Made by a program: the position numbers and the translations under genes. This document shows, piece after piece, positions 1 to 8,081 of a stretch of DNA of 64,000 bases; within the stretch, counting starts at the first letter, position 1, and each line of letters begins with the position of its first letter. The notes below the pieces were generated by a model. That model saw only the letters and a list, made by a program, of their open reading frames with translations. It did not search any database and had not been told where the DNA came from. Origin of the DNA: JAFDCJ01 sp964527835 (GTDB taxonomy: Bacteria; Desulfobacterota; Desulfobacteria; Desulfobacterales; JAFDCJ01); assembly GCA_964527835.1 (NCBI GenBank), contig CAZGNV010000002.1, positions 1-64,000 on the forward strand, written 5' to 3'.

Positions 1-90
1 GGGGAAAATAGAAGGCGGAATTCGGAATGCGGAAGGGGGAAAATAGAAGGCGGAAGGCGGAAGGCGGAAGGGGGAAAACAAATGTTGGTC
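1..90. repeat. Degenerate GGAAGGCGGA short-unit repeats
   Basis: The window opens with tandem, imperfect purine-rich units (GGAAGGCGGA, GAATTCGGAATGCGGAAG) on the plus strand. The complementary pattern (TTCCGCATTCCGAATTCC) recurs near 15030, 58230, 60095 and 60220, so this is one copy of a dispersed low-complexity repeat. The 146 bases before the first gene hold only this repeat and the gene's leader. Confidence 0.7.
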
Positions 91-146
91 GCGCCAACAT
101 TGAGATTTATTGCCACCCGCTACTATCAAATCGAAAGGACAGAACC

Positions 147-1085
147 ATGGGAAGAGGAACCGCGTTTGGAAAGACCATCTTGATCGGCGATCAGTTCGTG
201 CTGGAAGAAGTTCCGGCCATCGTGTCGGCGATTCCCTTTGAAACCGAGTGCATCGTCGAGCGTCTGGCCAAAGGTGAGGGCTGGGTCCTGGAAGACAACC
301 GCACCGAAGTGCCGGGCTACAAGGAAAAGAAAAAACACCAGCAAATCGACTCCATCAACCACATCCTGGAAGTGATGAAAGTTGATGTTCAAAAGCATCC
401 CATCAAGATCACCTACGGCGGCTCGCTGCTGGCCGGCAGCGGTGTGGGAGCGTCAGCGGCCAGCTGCGTTTCCCTGGCCCGGGCCCTGAACGACGAGTTC
501 GACCTGGGGCTTTCCATTGACGAGATCAACCACGTGGGCTGGGAAGGCGAGTTTGCCTACCACGGGACTCCCAGCGGGGTGGACAACACCGCCTCGACCT
601 ATGGCGGCCTGATCCTGTATCACATCCAAAACGGGAAAAAAACCTGGCAGCGCATCCAGCTCAAGGAACCGGTGGAGGTGGTGCTGGGCAACAGCGGTGT
701 TACGGCGGACACCTCCAAGCTGGACGCCCATGTCCAGGCCCAGCGGGAAAAGGACCCCGACCTGTTCAAGCAGCGCATGCAGACCATCACCGAGCAGGCC
801 CTGGCGATGAAAAAAGCCCTGGAAGACGGCGATCTGGCAAAGGTGGGAAAGCTGATGACCGAAAATCATCAAATTTTAATCGACATGGATCTTTCCCACG
901 AAACGCTGATCTACTTGTGCAGCAAGGCCCTGGAGCTGGGTGCGCTGGGGGCCAAGGTTACCGGCGGCGGCCGCGGGGGCTACATGAACGCGCTGACCCC
1001 CGGCAAAGAACTGCAGGAAAAAGTCGCCTCGGCAATCGAAAAGGAAGGCTACAAGGTAATCCGCGCCACCATTGGCGGACGGTAA
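147..1085 (+). CDS. GHMP kinase, mevalonate-kinase-like
   Basis: Predicted ATP-dependent small-molecule kinase of the GHMP superfamily, 312 residues, cytoplasmic. The N-terminal stretch GKTILIGDQFVLEEVPAIV (residues 8-26) matches the mevalonate kinase opening. The glycine/serine-rich ATP loop GGSLLAGSGVGASAAS lies at about 91-106, GTPSGVDNTASTYGG carries the usual catalytic aspartate, and KVTGGGRGGYM near the C-terminus is motif 3. The ATG at 147 follows GAAAGGACAGAACC, a good ribosome site; the frame is open further upstream, but only through repeat sequence. It converges on the aminotransferase gene. No other mevalonate-pathway gene is visible, and delta-proteobacteria normally use the MEP route, so the true substrate may not be mevalonate. 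The family is certain, the substrate is not. Confidence 0.85.
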   Translation: MGRGTAFGKTILIGDQFVLEEVPAIVSAIPFETECIVERLAKGEGWVLEDNRTEVPGYKEKKKHQQIDSINHILEVMKVDVQKHPIKITYGGSLLAGSGVGASAASCVSLARALNDEFDLGLSIDEINHVGWEGEFAYHGTPSGVDNTASTYGGLILYHIQNGKKTWQRIQLKEPVEVVLGNSGVTADTSKLDAHVQAQREKDPDLFKQRMQTITEQALAMKKALEDGDLAKVGKLMTENHQILIDMDLSHETLIYLCSKALELGALGAKVTGGGRGGYMNALTPGKELQEKVASAIEKEGYKVIRATIGGR

Positions 1086-1146
1086 GCAGCAGACAGCGGT
1101 TCATTGAGCAGCAGCATCTTTCCATTTGCCGGCCCACAGGATGCGA

Positions 1147-2403
1147 TCATTTTGATATTTCAACCAGCCCCGCTTCCATGATGGCCAGGCCCTTTGCCAG
1201 CTGTTCATCGGTGATCACGAACGGGGCCAGAATGCGTACAATGTTGCCGTAACTGCCGCAGACCAGGATCAGCAATCCCCTTTCCAGGCAGTAGGCGGCC
1301 AGCTGCTTGGCCTCGTCGGCTGCCGGTTGGTCGTTGCGGACGAACTCCAGGCCCAGCATGGCCCCCAGGCCCCTGACCTCACCGATGATCGCAAAGTCTT
1401 GCTGCCAGGTCTTGAAGCGTGCCATGAGCTTTTCACCCAGGGCCACTGATTTTGCCAGCATGTCTTCCTCTTCAAATACTTCCAGTACGGCCAGGGCCGC
1501 AGCACAGGCCACCGGGTTGCCACCGTAAGTGCCGCCCAGGCCCCAGGGATGCACGGCATCCATGATTTCCTGACGGCCCACCACCGCGGCCAGAGGCATG
1601 CCGGCCGCCAGGCTTTTGGCCACCGTGATCAGGTCGGGCTCCACCCCCCAGTGCTCGATGGCAAACATCTTCCCGGTGCGGCCCATGCCGCTTTGGATCT
1701 CATCGGCCACGAACAGGATGCCGTTGTCGCGGCAGATTCCGGCCAGTTCCTGGAAATAGTCCGGCGGCGGGGCGATAAAGCCCCCCTCCCCCTGGACCGG
1801 TTCGGCCACCACCGCGGCCACGGCCTCCGGGTTGACCTGCTTGACAAAAAAATCATTCAGCTTGTCCGCCCCGACCTCGTTGCCGAAGGGCAGGCGGTAG
1901 ACTTCCGGCGCAAAGGGTCCAAAGCCGAACTTGTAAGGCTTGACCTTGCTGGTCATGGTCATGGTCAGCAGGGTGCGGCCATGGTAAGCATTTTCGAAAA
2001 CGATGATCGCCGGCCGATTGGTGTAGTAGCGGGCGATTTTGACCGCGTTTTCCACCGCTTCGGCCCCGCAGTTTAAAAAAACCGCCCGCTTGGCAAAATT
2101 TCCCGGGGTAACAGCGCACAGCTTCTGGGCCAGTTTGACCGCCGGCTCATAGGGGTTGACCATAAAGCAGGTGTGGGTCAGCTTTGCGGCCTGCTGCTGG
2201 ATGGCGGCCACCACCTTCGGGTGGCTGTGGCCGATGTTCATCACCGCAATGCCGCCGGCAAAGTCAATATACTCCCGGCCGTCGACATCGCGCAAAATCG
2301 CCCCTTGAGCCGACTCGATGAAATTGGGCGTCACGCTGGCCACACCCGCGGAAATAACCTGCGACCGCAGTTGGTTGAGCTGTTCGTTGGTTGGCTGGCT
2401 CAT
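1147..2403 (-). CDS. gabT: Class III aminotransferase, 4-aminobutyrate aminotransferase type
   Basis: PLP-dependent omega-aminotransferase of 418 residues. It would move an amino group from a terminal amine (GABA, ornithine, beta-alanine or similar) to 2-oxoglutarate or pyruvate. Visible landmarks are DGREYIDFAGGIAVMNIGH (41-59), the GAEAVENA cofactor turn (113-120), DEIQSGMGRTG (234-244) and VAKSLAAG with the Schiff-base lysine near 263. The ATG at 2403 is preceded by AGGAGG seven bases away; the longer open frame upstream lacks a comparable site. It starts 25 bases after the COG2403 gene and is probably the last gene of that transcript. Overall resemblance is to GabT, but the neighbouring amidinotransferase, which releases ornithine, makes an ornithine-type substrate equally plausible. 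Confidence 0.9.
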   Translation of the reverse strand: MSQPTNEQLNQLRSQVISAGVASVTPNFIESAQGAILRDVDGREYIDFAGGIAVMNIGHSHPKVVAAIQQQAAKLTHTCFMVNPYEPAVKLAQKLCAVTPGNFAKRAVFLNCGAEAVENAVKIARYYTNRPAIIVFENAYHGRTLLTMTMTSKVKPYKFGFGPFAPEVYRLPFGNEVGADKLNDFFVKQVNPEAVAAVVAEPVQGEGGFIAPPPDYFQELAGICRDNGILFVADEIQSGMGRTGKMFAIEHWGVEPDLITVAKSLAAGMPLAAVVGRQEIMDAVHPWGLGGTYGGNPVACAAALAVLEVFEEEDMLAKSVALGEKLMARFKTWQQDFAIIGEVRGLGAMLGLEFVRNDQPAADEAKQLAAYCLERGLLILVCGSYGNIVRILAPFVITDEQLAKGLAIMEAGLVEISK

Positions 2404-2428
2404 GGCATCCTCCTTGACTGGACTGCCC

Positions 2429-3769
2429 CTACCCGAGCTGATGTTGCTTGACAAAGTCATCCAGGATGAGGTCGAAATTGGGTCGTCCGATCTCCTGCAG
2501 GTTGTAGTACACCCGGGTGTTGGGTTTGTTGATTTTGATAATGCGGTTCAAATCAATGGGCGTTGCAATGACCACCGCATCACAGGCGGTGTTGTTGATG
2601 GTCGATTCCATATCCTTTAACTGCTGCTCGCCGTAGCCCATGGCCGGCAGCAGGGTTCCGATTTCCGGGTATATCTCAAAGGTTTCAGACAGGCGGCCCA
2701 CCGTGTAAGGTCGCGGGTCCACCAGGGCGGCCGCACCAAACTTGCCCGCGGCCACCACGCCGGCCCCGATTTTCATCTCTCCGTGGGTCAGCGTCGGACC
2801 GTCTTCGACAACCAGCACTTGTTTGCCCCGGATCATCGAGGGGTCATCCACGTCCAGGGTCGAAGCCGCATCGATGACAATCGCCTGCGGGGCTTCGGTG
2901 GCAATATTGCGACGTACGATCTCGATGCCGCCGGCATCGGCGCTGTCCATTTTGTTGATGACGACGACATCGGACATTCGCAAGGTGACATTGCCCGGGT
3001 AGTAGGTCAGCTCATGACCCGGCCGGTGGGGATCGACCACCGTTACATGCATATCGGACCGGTAAAACGGAAAGTCATTGTTGCCGCCGTCCCACAAAAT
3101 TGCGTCACAGCCATCAGGATCTTTTTCCGCCGCCCGTACGATAGCCTCGTAGTCCACGCCGGCATAAATCACGTTGCCGCGCACCACGTGCGGTTCGTAT
3201 TCCTCCATCTCTTCAACGGTGCAGTCGTATTTTTCAAGATCGGAGAGCTGCGCATAGCGCTGCACCTTCTGAGCAGCGATATCACCATAGGGCATGGGAT
3301 GGCGGATGGCGACAACCTTCAGACCTTTTTTCATCAGGATTTCAATAATCCGCCGCGAGGTCTGGCTCTTGCCGCAGCCGGTACGCACCGCACCCACCGA
3401 AATCACCGGCTTTGTGCTTTTGATCTGGGTGTGCTTCGGTCCCAGCATGACAAAATTGGCCCCGGCCGCATTGACGATCGCGCCCACGGACATGACGTGC
3501 TGATAGGAGACGTCACTGTATGCAAAGACACAGTCATCGACACCCAGCTCTGTGATCAGCCGGGGCAGATCCTGCTGGGCGTATATCGGGATTCCGTCCG
3601 GATAAAGTTTACCTGCTAATTGCGCGGGATATTTCCGATCCTCGATATCCGGAATCTGGGCCGCCGTAAAGGCGACCACATTGTAAGCTTGATTGTCACG
3701 ATAATAGGTATTGAAGTTGTGAAAATCCCTTCCAGCGGCGCCGATGATGATAACGTTTTTTCTGGACAT
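2429..3769 (-). CDS. COG2403 P-loop protein, cyclic 2,3-diphosphoglycerate synthetase-like
   Basis: This 446-residue cytoplasmic protein belongs to the family annotated after the methanogen cyclic 2,3-diphosphoglycerate synthetase (CpgS) and also as a predicted GTPase. Residues 1-120 form a Rossmann-like half (VIIIGAAGRDFHNFNTYYRD). A P-loop, GAVRTGCGKS, occupies 126-135, a Walker B-like ILWDGGNND lies at about 224-232, and NKMD at 272-275 resembles a guanine-specificity motif. The start follows GGAGGAAAACGT, a strong ribosome site. It sits between carbamate kinase (166 bases upstream) and the aminotransferase (25 bases downstream). Most bacterial members have no established reaction. Cyclic DPG synthesis is unlikely on this context, and a phosphoryl- or nucleotide-transfer step tied to the amidino/carbamoyl genes is my inference. 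Confidence 0.8.
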   Translation of the reverse strand: MSRKNVIIIGAAGRDFHNFNTYYRDNQAYNVVAFTAAQIPDIEDRKYPAQLAGKLYPDGIPIYAQQDLPRLITELGVDDCVFAYSDVSYQHVMSVGAIVNAAGANFVMLGPKHTQIKSTKPVISVGAVRTGCGKSQTSRRIIEILMKKGLKVVAIRHPMPYGDIAAQKVQRYAQLSDLEKYDCTVEEMEEYEPHVVRGNVIYAGVDYEAIVRAAEKDPDGCDAILWDGGNNDFPFYRSDMHVTVVDPHRPGHELTYYPGNVTLRMSDVVVINKMDSADAGGIEIVRRNIATEAPQAIVIDAASTLDVDDPSMIRGKQVLVVEDGPTLTHGEMKIGAGVVAAGKFGAAALVDPRPYTVGRLSETFEIYPEIGTLLPAMGYGEQQLKDMESTINNTACDAVVIATPIDLNRIIKINKPNTRVYYNLQEIGRPNFDLILDDFVKQHQLG

Positions 3770-3807
3770 ACGTTTTCCTCCGAAAAAATACAGGCTATTT
3801 CAAAGTT

Positions 3808-3935
3808 GATGAAACTGCAAAAAGTCGAATTTTCTCGCTTAAGCAAGCCTTTTCGGGAGCTGTTCCGGGTTGCGCTATCCGCCTGAGGTTTACCTGCCTT
3901 AGGAAGGCGGACAAGAATTCATTGCAAGAACTCGC
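3808..3935. repeat. Truncated copy of the 191-bp terminal-inverted-repeat element
   Basis: The stretch begins TGATGAAACTGCAAAAAGTC and continues with TTTTCTCGCTTAAGC and CCTTTTCGGGAGCTGTTC. All match one half of the full elements at 6090-6280 and 56291-56482. A segment with GCAAGAACTCGC matches the element's centre. Diverged sequence containing CCGCCT...AGGCGG lies between the two. It fills most of the gap between carbamate kinase and the COG2403 gene. Confidence 0.75.
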
Positions 3936-4865
3936 TTACTTGACAATTTCCGTTCCAGCCTTGCCTGCAATCGCCCGCCGGATGTCTTCCAGGTGGCAGA
4001 TGATCCCGCGTTTGCCGGTGGCTTTATAAAACTCACAGATCGCCTGGATCTTGGGGCCCATGGAACCGGCTGGAAACTCGCTCTGATCCATGTATTTTTG
4101 TATTTCCACCAGCCCCACTTTACCCAATATCCTCTGATCGGTCCGTCCCCAGTTGATCCCTGCCCCCTTGACATCGGAGACGATCACGAAAATATCGGCC
4201 TCGATTTCCCTGGCCAGCACCGAGCTGGCCAGATCCTTGTCGATGACCGCCTCGACCCCCCGAAACTTGCGCTCCTTGCGGATGACAGGAATCCCTCCGC
4301 CGCCGCAGCAAATAACGATAAAATCCATCTCGATCAGTTTTTTTATCTCCCGCCTTTCGACTATCGCCAGCGGCCTCGGGGAGGCCACCACCCGCCGGTA
4401 CCCTTTGTCGGTTTTTGCCAGCCGATAGGAAAGCCCGGCGGCTTCTTCCTGACTGTAAAACGGCCCGATGGGCTTGGTGGGGTTATCAAACGCGGGATCC
4501 TTTTCATCGACCACCACATAAGTGATGATGGTAACAAACTGCTGCTCCTCGCTGATTCCGATCTCCATCAGTGCCGTGTCCAGGGACGACTCGAGCATGT
4601 AGCCGATCTGTCCCTGGGTCATGGCCCCGATGATTTCCAGCGGCATCTTTGGCACCTGGTCACAACTTTCCTGCTGCAGCAGCAGGTTTCCCACCTGGGG
4701 GCCATTGCCGTGGGTAATGACAATTTTATACTCCCGGGATAGCCGGGCAATCTGCTTCATCGGCAGTTCAAGGTTCTTGAACTGCTGTTCAGCAGTGCCC
4801 GCCTGGCCTTTTTTGATCAGGGCATTGCCGCCCAGCGCAATTAGAACAATGGGTTTGCCCGCCAT
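3936..4865 (-). CDS. arcC: Carbamate kinase
   Basis: Amino-acid-kinase-family enzyme of 309 residues that interconverts carbamoyl phosphate plus ADP with carbamate plus ATP, usually the ATP-yielding last step of arginine or purine-derived fermentations. The sequence shows ALGGNAL (11-17), THGNGPQVGNLLLQ near 51, the MTQGQIGYML segment typical of carbamate kinases, VICCGGGGIPV, VEAVIDKDLAS and VSDVKGA. Length and motifs are normal. Its ATG lies four bases after the amidinotransferase stop, so the two are almost certainly co-transcribed. No ornithine carbamoyltransferase, arginine deiminase, YgeW-type or catabolic carbamoyltransferase gene is in the window, so the source of carbamoyl phosphate is not evident here. 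Confidence 0.96.
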   Translation of the reverse strand: MAGKPIVLIALGGNALIKKGQAGTAEQQFKNLELPMKQIARLSREYKIVITHGNGPQVGNLLLQQESCDQVPKMPLEIIGAMTQGQIGYMLESSLDTALMEIGISEEQQFVTIITYVVVDEKDPAFDNPTKPIGPFYSQEEAAGLSYRLAKTDKGYRRVVASPRPLAIVERREIKKLIEMDFIVICCGGGGIPVIRKERKFRGVEAVIDKDLASSVLAREIEADIFVIVSDVKGAGINWGRTDQRILGKVGLVEIQKYMDQSEFPAGSMGPKIQAICEFYKATGKRGIICHLEDIRRAIAGKAGTEIVK

Positions 4866-4869
4866 GATG

Positions 4870-6015
4870 CTAGAAGCCTTCTACCTGCCGGGGAAAATAA
4901 TCCTGACAGGTTCCCTCGCGGTGGACATCGGCCGTCGCGCAATGCAGCCCCCCGCCAAAGGCGCTGACATCGGCAAACGGCACCGGGATGACCTCGAGGC
5001 CCAGCTTGTCGAACTGCTCCATCTGCCGAACCTCCTGGGCATCCACGCAGATGGTCTTCTCGTCGAGCATCAACGTGTTCATCGACAGCCATTGGCTGCA
5101 AAATGACAGCGGCGGGTAGCCGTCCAGGGCCGGCTCGGCACCCTCCACAATTTCCCAGTCATTTTTTTTGAAAAATTCCAGCATTCCCGGCACCAGTGGT
5201 TTGCGCTTGGGGTTGGCAAGCGCCAGGCCGGGGCGCAGCAGCACAAAGGTGGCATCGATGTGGATCGGGTTGGTTTCGTAAAACCAGATAGCGTGCAGCC
5301 GGTGATTGGAAAAATGGCGCCGCAACCAGTCAATGCCCGTCCGGTTGGTGACCGATGAATGATAAACAAAGAGATCTTTTCCGGCCCGGGCGATATCAGC
5401 CGCATCAAAACAGGGCTCTTTTTCCGTCAGCACCCAGTCGCGCTCACGGATGGCAACCTCTTTTTCCTGGCGGCTTTTTTTCTTCCACCGGTTCCAGTAA
5501 TCCGGCTTGTAGGTTTCAGGGGTCAGCCGCGGCTTGGGAGCCGCTTCCCACCTGAAGTTTGGATCTTCCTTGAAATATCGCTCCAGCAACGGGCGGTAGC
5601 ACAGGTACTCATACCAGCGGCTGCGCTGGGACATAGTGGCCTCTAAAATCTCATTGCCCACCGTCAGCAGCACATCCCGCGGCGGCATGCAGCCGAACAT
5701 GGAATCCTGCTCCCAGTCCGGCGTCTGTACTTTCTGGCTGAAATCCAGCGGCACTGGGCGATCCACCCGGATGCCCCGTTTTTCCAATAGCCTGGCGAAA
5801 TTGTTCAGCTGTTCATTGGCCCTGGCCTCCATTTCTTTTGGCAGCGGGCCGTAAGTGCCCAGGGGAAATCCGTGCTCCGGCCAGTCGCGGGCGATGGCCG
5901 GCTCGGGGGCGGTCACCATGGTTCCGTCGGCGCGGCCGACAATGACGTGCTTGAGCGGGTCCCACTCATTCCAGGAATTGACAATGGTTTTCCGTGATTC
6001 CGTTTTATTTTCCAT
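4870..6015 (-). CDS. Arginine:X amidinotransferase, glycine amidinotransferase family
   Basis: Predicted amidinotransferase of 381 residues that moves the amidino group of arginine to an amine acceptor, releasing ornithine. It closely tracks animal GATM: FDAADIARAGKDLFVYHSSV carries the catalytic Asp (about 204), NPIHIDATF the His (about 252), and FGGGLHCAT the nucleophilic Cys (about 359). WLSMNTLMLDEK is also family-typical. GATM has Met where this protein has Ile in NPIHID, a pocket position, so the acceptor could differ from glycine. The ATG at 6015 is preceded by GGAG six bases away; an ATG 12 bases upstream is possible. Still longer readings run into repeat sequence. It heads the carbamate kinase/COG2403/aminotransferase gene set. 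It is not a deiminase, as the HIDATF and WLSMN blocks are transferase-like. Confidence 0.88.
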   Translation of the reverse strand: MENKTESRKTIVNSWNEWDPLKHVIVGRADGTMVTAPEPAIARDWPEHGFPLGTYGPLPKEMEARANEQLNNFARLLEKRGIRVDRPVPLDFSQKVQTPDWEQDSMFGCMPPRDVLLTVGNEILEATMSQRSRWYEYLCYRPLLERYFKEDPNFRWEAAPKPRLTPETYKPDYWNRWKKKSRQEKEVAIRERDWVLTEKEPCFDAADIARAGKDLFVYHSSVTNRTGIDWLRRHFSNHRLHAIWFYETNPIHIDATFVLLRPGLALANPKRKPLVPGMLEFFKKNDWEIVEGAEPALDGYPPLSFCSQWLSMNTLMLDEKTICVDAQEVRQMEQFDKLGLEVIPVPFADVSAFGGGLHCATADVHREGTCQDYFPRQVEGF

Positions 6016-6089
6016 TTCAGGCTCCATTTTTATCCACTCAGTACAAAATAAATATGACAATCGAAAATGATTTTCGATTTTGTCAAATA

Positions 6090-6280
6090 TGACGGTCCCG
6101 TAAAAGGTCATTTTCGAGCGACATCAACCCTTTTCGGAAAAAGAGCTGTGAAGGGTTGAGCGTTAAAAACTTCAAGCTGTTTGAGGAGCTTGCGACGAGT
6201 TCTTGAAGTTTAGCGAAACCCTGAACAGCTCCCGAAAAGGCTTGCGGAGCGAGAAAATCGACTTTTTACGGTTTCATCAA
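6090..6280. repeat. Full-length 191-bp terminal-inverted-repeat element
   Basis: One end reads TGACGGTCCCGTAAAAGGTC and the other, complemented, reads TGAAACCGTAAAAAGTCG. The two ends form an inverted repeat of about 30 bp. An inner palindrome (CCCTTTTCGGAAAAAGAGC against GCTCCCGAAAAGG, and ACTTCAAGCTG against a complementary CTTGAAGT arm) makes a long hairpin. It is the reverse complement of the copy at 56291-56482. There is no coding capacity. It separates the divergent amidinotransferase and DUF885 genes, so it lies in both of their upstream regions. Confidence 0.88.
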
Positions 6281-6395
6281 ATATATGCATTCAACATTTA
6301 TATCAACCAAAAACACATATGGATCTGAAATTGCAGCCCGACACCAGGAATCCGGCTTGACAATCCAATCGGTCTTCGCTAATCAGGCTGTGACC

Positions 6396-8045
6396 ATGCC
6401 CGCGAACAACCCCTATCTCAAACTGGCCCGGCAATATTTCGACGATCTCGCCGAACGCTTTCCCGTCATGTGCGCCAGCGATGAATTTGACTTTCTGCCC
6501 CGGGCACAGGCGGCCGCCCGGTACTATGACCGCCTGGACGACCTTGATGCGTCGGCCATGGAACAAATCACAGCTGGATTAAAAGCGCTGCAAAAGGAGT
6601 TTTCCCGGCTGGCGGCGGCTGAAAACCACCTTGAAAACGAGATCGATCTGCAACTGCTGCAGGCAAATATTGCCGGCGTTTTAATCGAACTGGAACAAAA
6701 ACGCAGCTGGCAATTCAATCCGCTGCTTTATTTGAAAATCGCCTTTATCGGCCTGGATCATGCACTGAATAAGCCGGCCGTCGACCAGCGACAGCGGGAG
6801 CAACGGGTGATGGACCGTTTGGCGGCCATTCCCCGGCTGCTCAAACAGGCAGGCGACAATATCGCGGCGGTGCCCGAGTCCTATCATCAGGCCAGCCGGG
6901 CCATGCTGGCCGATTGTAAACCGTACCTCAAAAAGCTGGGCAATGATCTGCTGGAAACGTGGCCGCAACAATCGGCCGCAGCGCTGGCCGAACTCCTGGA
7001 AAAAGCTGCTGCCGCGCTGAAATTGCTGGAGCGTTTTTTGGTTTCCGTAACGGTGAAACCGGACCGGCACTTTGTCGCTGAAACACTTGAACCCACTGTT
7101 CGCGACCATTTTCTATCCCATCGGGCCGTGGAGGAAATTTATCAGCTGGCGGTCGATGAATGGCACGAAAACCTGAACCGGCTCGAAAAACTGCAGGCGG
7201 CCATCGATCCCGGCACGTCCTGGCAGGAGCTGTACCACGGCTATTTTCCGACCGACATTGACAAAACCGATACGTTTTCGCTTTATGCCGGGGAGATCGA
7301 ACGGCTGCGCGCGTTTTTCCGCCGCCAGGGATTCCATGGGATGAATCTGGATGCCCCCCTGGAAGTTGCACAAACCCCGCAGTATCTTCTATCCGTGCGG
7401 GGCGCGGCTTCTTTTGCCGCCGCCTTCACCCCCCAAGCGCAGGAGACCAGCTATTTTTACATCACCACCCGTCTTGCCGGCCGCCGCGGCGCACAGTCAG
7501 ATGGGCTGTTGAAAAAACGGTTTCACCGGGAGTACAAAATGCTGACCGCCCACGAAACCATCCCGGGACACCACCTGCTGGATTCGGTTCGCCGCAAACT
7601 GGCCAACCCGGTCCGCCGCCAGATCGAATCGCCTCTTTTCTATGAGGGCTGGGCTTCCTATGCCGAGTCGCTGCTCATTGACTACGGCTACGTCGACCAC
7701 CCAATGGAATTGCTGGTCGACTGCAAAAGGAAGCTGTGGCGCTCCGCCCGCTGTCAGGTGGACATCGGCTTGACGACCGGCAGGATTGGCGTGCAGGCGG
7801 CCGTCGATTTGCTGAAAGTTTGCGGGTTTTCCTCCACGGAAGCCCGGCGACAGGTGGATCGTTTTCGATTGAACCCCGGCTACCAGTTATGTTACAGTCT
7901 GGGGCATCACGAATTTAAAAGACTGCAGGTCGGCTTCAGCGCCCGAATGGACCGCAACCGCTTTCACACCCTCATACTGCAAGGCGGACAACTGCCGTTT
8001 CATCTGATCGAAAAAAGGCTGGCCCAGCTAGGTCAGGATGGGTGA
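6396..8045 (+). CDS. DUF885 family protein, metallopeptidase-like
   Basis: Predicted cytoplasmic protein of 549 residues from this start. A DUF885 hallmark, HETIPGHH inside MLTAHETIPGHHLLD, supplies a histidine/glutamate metal-binding set like that of M3/M32-type peptidases. A second conserved block, SPLFYEGWASYAESLLIDYG, follows about 30 residues later, as expected for the third ligand region. The N-terminal half is helical and rich in Ala, Leu and Gln. No signal peptide is seen. The frame is also open from an ATG at 6285, but those 37 residues begin at the edge of a repeat and lack a ribosome site; neither start has a strong one. Two downstream genes follow in the same direction. Substrate unknown. 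Confidence 0.78.
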   Translation: MPANNPYLKLARQYFDDLAERFPVMCASDEFDFLPRAQAAARYYDRLDDLDASAMEQITAGLKALQKEFSRLAAAENHLENEIDLQLLQANIAGVLIELEQKRSWQFNPLLYLKIAFIGLDHALNKPAVDQRQREQRVMDRLAAIPRLLKQAGDNIAAVPESYHQASRAMLADCKPYLKKLGNDLLETWPQQSAAALAELLEKAAAALKLLERFLVSVTVKPDRHFVAETLEPTVRDHFLSHRAVEEIYQLAVDEWHENLNRLEKLQAAIDPGTSWQELYHGYFPTDIDKTDTFSLYAGEIERLRAFFRRQGFHGMNLDAPLEVAQTPQYLLSVRGAASFAAAFTPQAQETSYFYITTRLAGRRGAQSDGLLKKRFHREYKMLTAHETIPGHHLLDSVRRKLANPVRRQIESPLFYEGWASYAESLLIDYGYVDHPMELLVDCKRKLWRSARCQVDIGLTTGRIGVQAAVDLLKVCGFSSTEARRQVDRFRLNPGYQLCYSLGHHEFKRLQVGFSARMDRNRFHTLILQGGQLPFHLIEKRLAQLGQDG

Positions 8046-8081
8046 GGACTTCACACCGGTAATCAATCAAAGGAAGGCAAC

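Noticed and set aside
2429..3769. True cyclic 2,3-diphosphoglycerate synthesis
   Set aside because: The compound is a methanogen thermoprotectant and no supporting gene is present; only family resemblance supports the name.
6090..6280. Possible CRISPR or tandem array
   Set aside because: Copies are dispersed, inverted and of variable length, without regular spacers or cas genes.
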